Below, piece by piece: positions 15,396-15,808 of a DNA stretch of 15,808 bases (within the stretch, counting starts at the first letter, position 1; every line of letters begins with the position of its first letter). Under the pieces are notes generated by a model. It was not told the origin of the DNA and made no database searches. It saw only the letters and a program-made list of their open reading frames with translations. Source of the stretch: Desulfobacteraceae bacterium (GTDB lineage Bacteria > Desulfobacterota > Desulfobacteria > Desulfobacterales > SURF-15); contig QZKK01000198.1 of NCBI GenBank assembly GCA_003599475.1, forward strand, positions 1 through 15,808, given 5' to 3'. The translations under genes were made by a program, and so were the position numbers.

Positions 15396-15463
15396 CAGCA
15401 TCAGGAAAAGGGGACTTTCAAAACAGCCCACAAACGGTAACCAAACCAAAAGGAGGAAAAATC

Positions 15464-15679
15464 ATGGCAGACAGCGTCTATAAAATCATCGAGCTGATCG
15501 GAACCAGCGAGAAGTCCTGGGAGGAAGCAGCCAAAAACGCGGTCGACAGGGCATCCCAGACCCTCAGGGACCTCAGGGTTGCGGAAATCTCAGAACTGGA
15601 TCTGAAACTAGAGGGTGGAAAGGTGGTTGCCTACCGGGCCAAGGTCAAGCTGTCCTTTAAATACGAAGGCGGCAGTTAG
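15464..15679 (+). CDS. Dodecin-family protein without the canonical tryptophan
   Basis: A 71-residue protein of the dodecin fold, which forms hollow dodecamers that bind and store flavins or flavin-related ligands in the cytosol. The N-terminus SVYKIIELIGTSEKSWEEAA and the C-terminus KVKLSFKYEG match the family, and the length is typical (65-75). In the segment where most dodecins read RWFEV, this one reads R38-V-A-E-I, so the flavin-stacking tryptophan is valine (V39) and the following charged turn is also different. I believe a Trp-less subclass of this type exists in other proteobacteria; its ligand is unknown to me. The ATG has the best ribosome site in the window, AAGGAGG (15450-15456) 7 bases upstream, which suggests high expression. 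The gene seems monocistronic; the strong promoter at 14984-15011 could serve it. Confidence 0.9.
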   Translation: MADSVYKIIELIGTSEKSWEEAAKNAVDRASQTLRDLRVAEISELDLKLEGGKVVAYRAKVKLSFKYEGGS

Positions 15680-15691
15680 ACAGAAACCAAC

Positions 15692-15761
15692 CTCGCGCAG
15701 AGACGCAGGTACAGAAATCAAAAGGCGAAATTTTCTCTGCGTCCCTGCGTCTCTGCGCGAG
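15692..15761. repeat. 18-bp perfect inverted repeat after the dodecin gene
   Basis: Arms 15692-15709 and 15744-15761 are exact reverse complements, with a 34-base loop. The right part is made of three octamers, CTCTGCGT (15735-15742), CCCTGCGT (15743-15750) and CTCTGCGC (15751-15758). It starts 13 bases after the dodecin stop. There is no T-run right after either arm on the plus strand, so it is at best a non-classical terminator or mRNA-end stabilizer. Similar CTGCGTCTCTGCG sequences are, from memory, widespread dispersed repeats in bacterial genomes. Confidence 0.75.
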
Positions 15762-15808
15762 AAATGAAAATTCCGATAAATAGTTTTTGCCTTAGAGCAA
15801 GCTCATAC

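Larger units (their letters stand above)
14714..15463. other. Gene-poor 750-base region between the PilZ gene and the dodecin gene
   Basis: No convincing coding region on either strand. It holds, left to right, the putative PilZ-gene promoter with an 8-bp inverted repeat around it (14868-14911), an AT-rich stretch (14890-14945), a strong plus-strand promoter (14984-15011), an octamer triplet (15120-15143), a MITE-like nested palindrome (15177-15320) and the leader motif shared with iorA (15343-15395). An open frame without a good start crosses 14968-15216. Confidence 0.7.

Overview
The window looks like chromosomal DNA from a Gram-negative anaerobe, most likely a member of the Desulfobacterota (former Deltaproteobacteria). 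The case rests on an AmpG-type muropeptide permease and a FadL-type outer-membrane protein (Gram-negative envelope), a ferredoxin-linked indolepyruvate oxidoreductase pair (anaerobic amino-acid catabolism), a GTP-type PEP carboxykinase, very large sensor and PilZ proteins, and intergenic repeats of the kind common in sulfate-reducer genomes. The taxonomic call is inference from content, not from a marker gene. The first 13 bases are the end of an Illumina adapter, so the left edge is a contig end.

Layout. Positions 14-3378 hold three minus-strand genes: a truncated ampG, pckG with its own promoter and terminator, and rdgB. A 270-bp divergent region follows (two back-to-back sigma-70-type promoters). 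Then come plus-strand iorA and iorB, separated by a purine-rich spacer with a heptamer tandem repeat, and a two-TM potassium channel with RCK domains that has a strong internal ribosome-binding site in front of the RCK part. A minus-strand FadL-like porin converges on it. Next is a plus-strand pair, a 959-residue hybrid sensor histidine kinase and a SAM-dependent methyltransferase. A 689-residue minus-strand protein with two PilZ-like domains and a possible acyltransferase C-terminus converges on them. The last 1.1 kb is a 750-bp gene-poor stretch (strong promoter, octamer repeat, MITE-like nested palindrome, leader motif shared with iorA), then a dodecin-family gene and a long inverted repeat.

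How the genes relate. pckG (gluconeogenesis), rdgB (nucleotide-pool cleaning) and iorAB (aryl-pyruvate oxidation) are housekeeping functions with no visible joint task. The kinase and methyltransferase are probably co-transcribed, and the methyltransferase is visibly AT-richer than iorA. The PilZ protein suggests c-di-GMP signalling. I do not see a complete new system such as a defence island or biosynthetic cluster. The best candidates for new biology are the internally initiated RCK subunit of the channel, the PilZ/acyltransferase fusion with two complementarily decayed PilZ motifs, the dodecin that lacks the usual flavin-stacking tryptophan, and the palindromic repeat whose two arms differ only by compensatory base changes.
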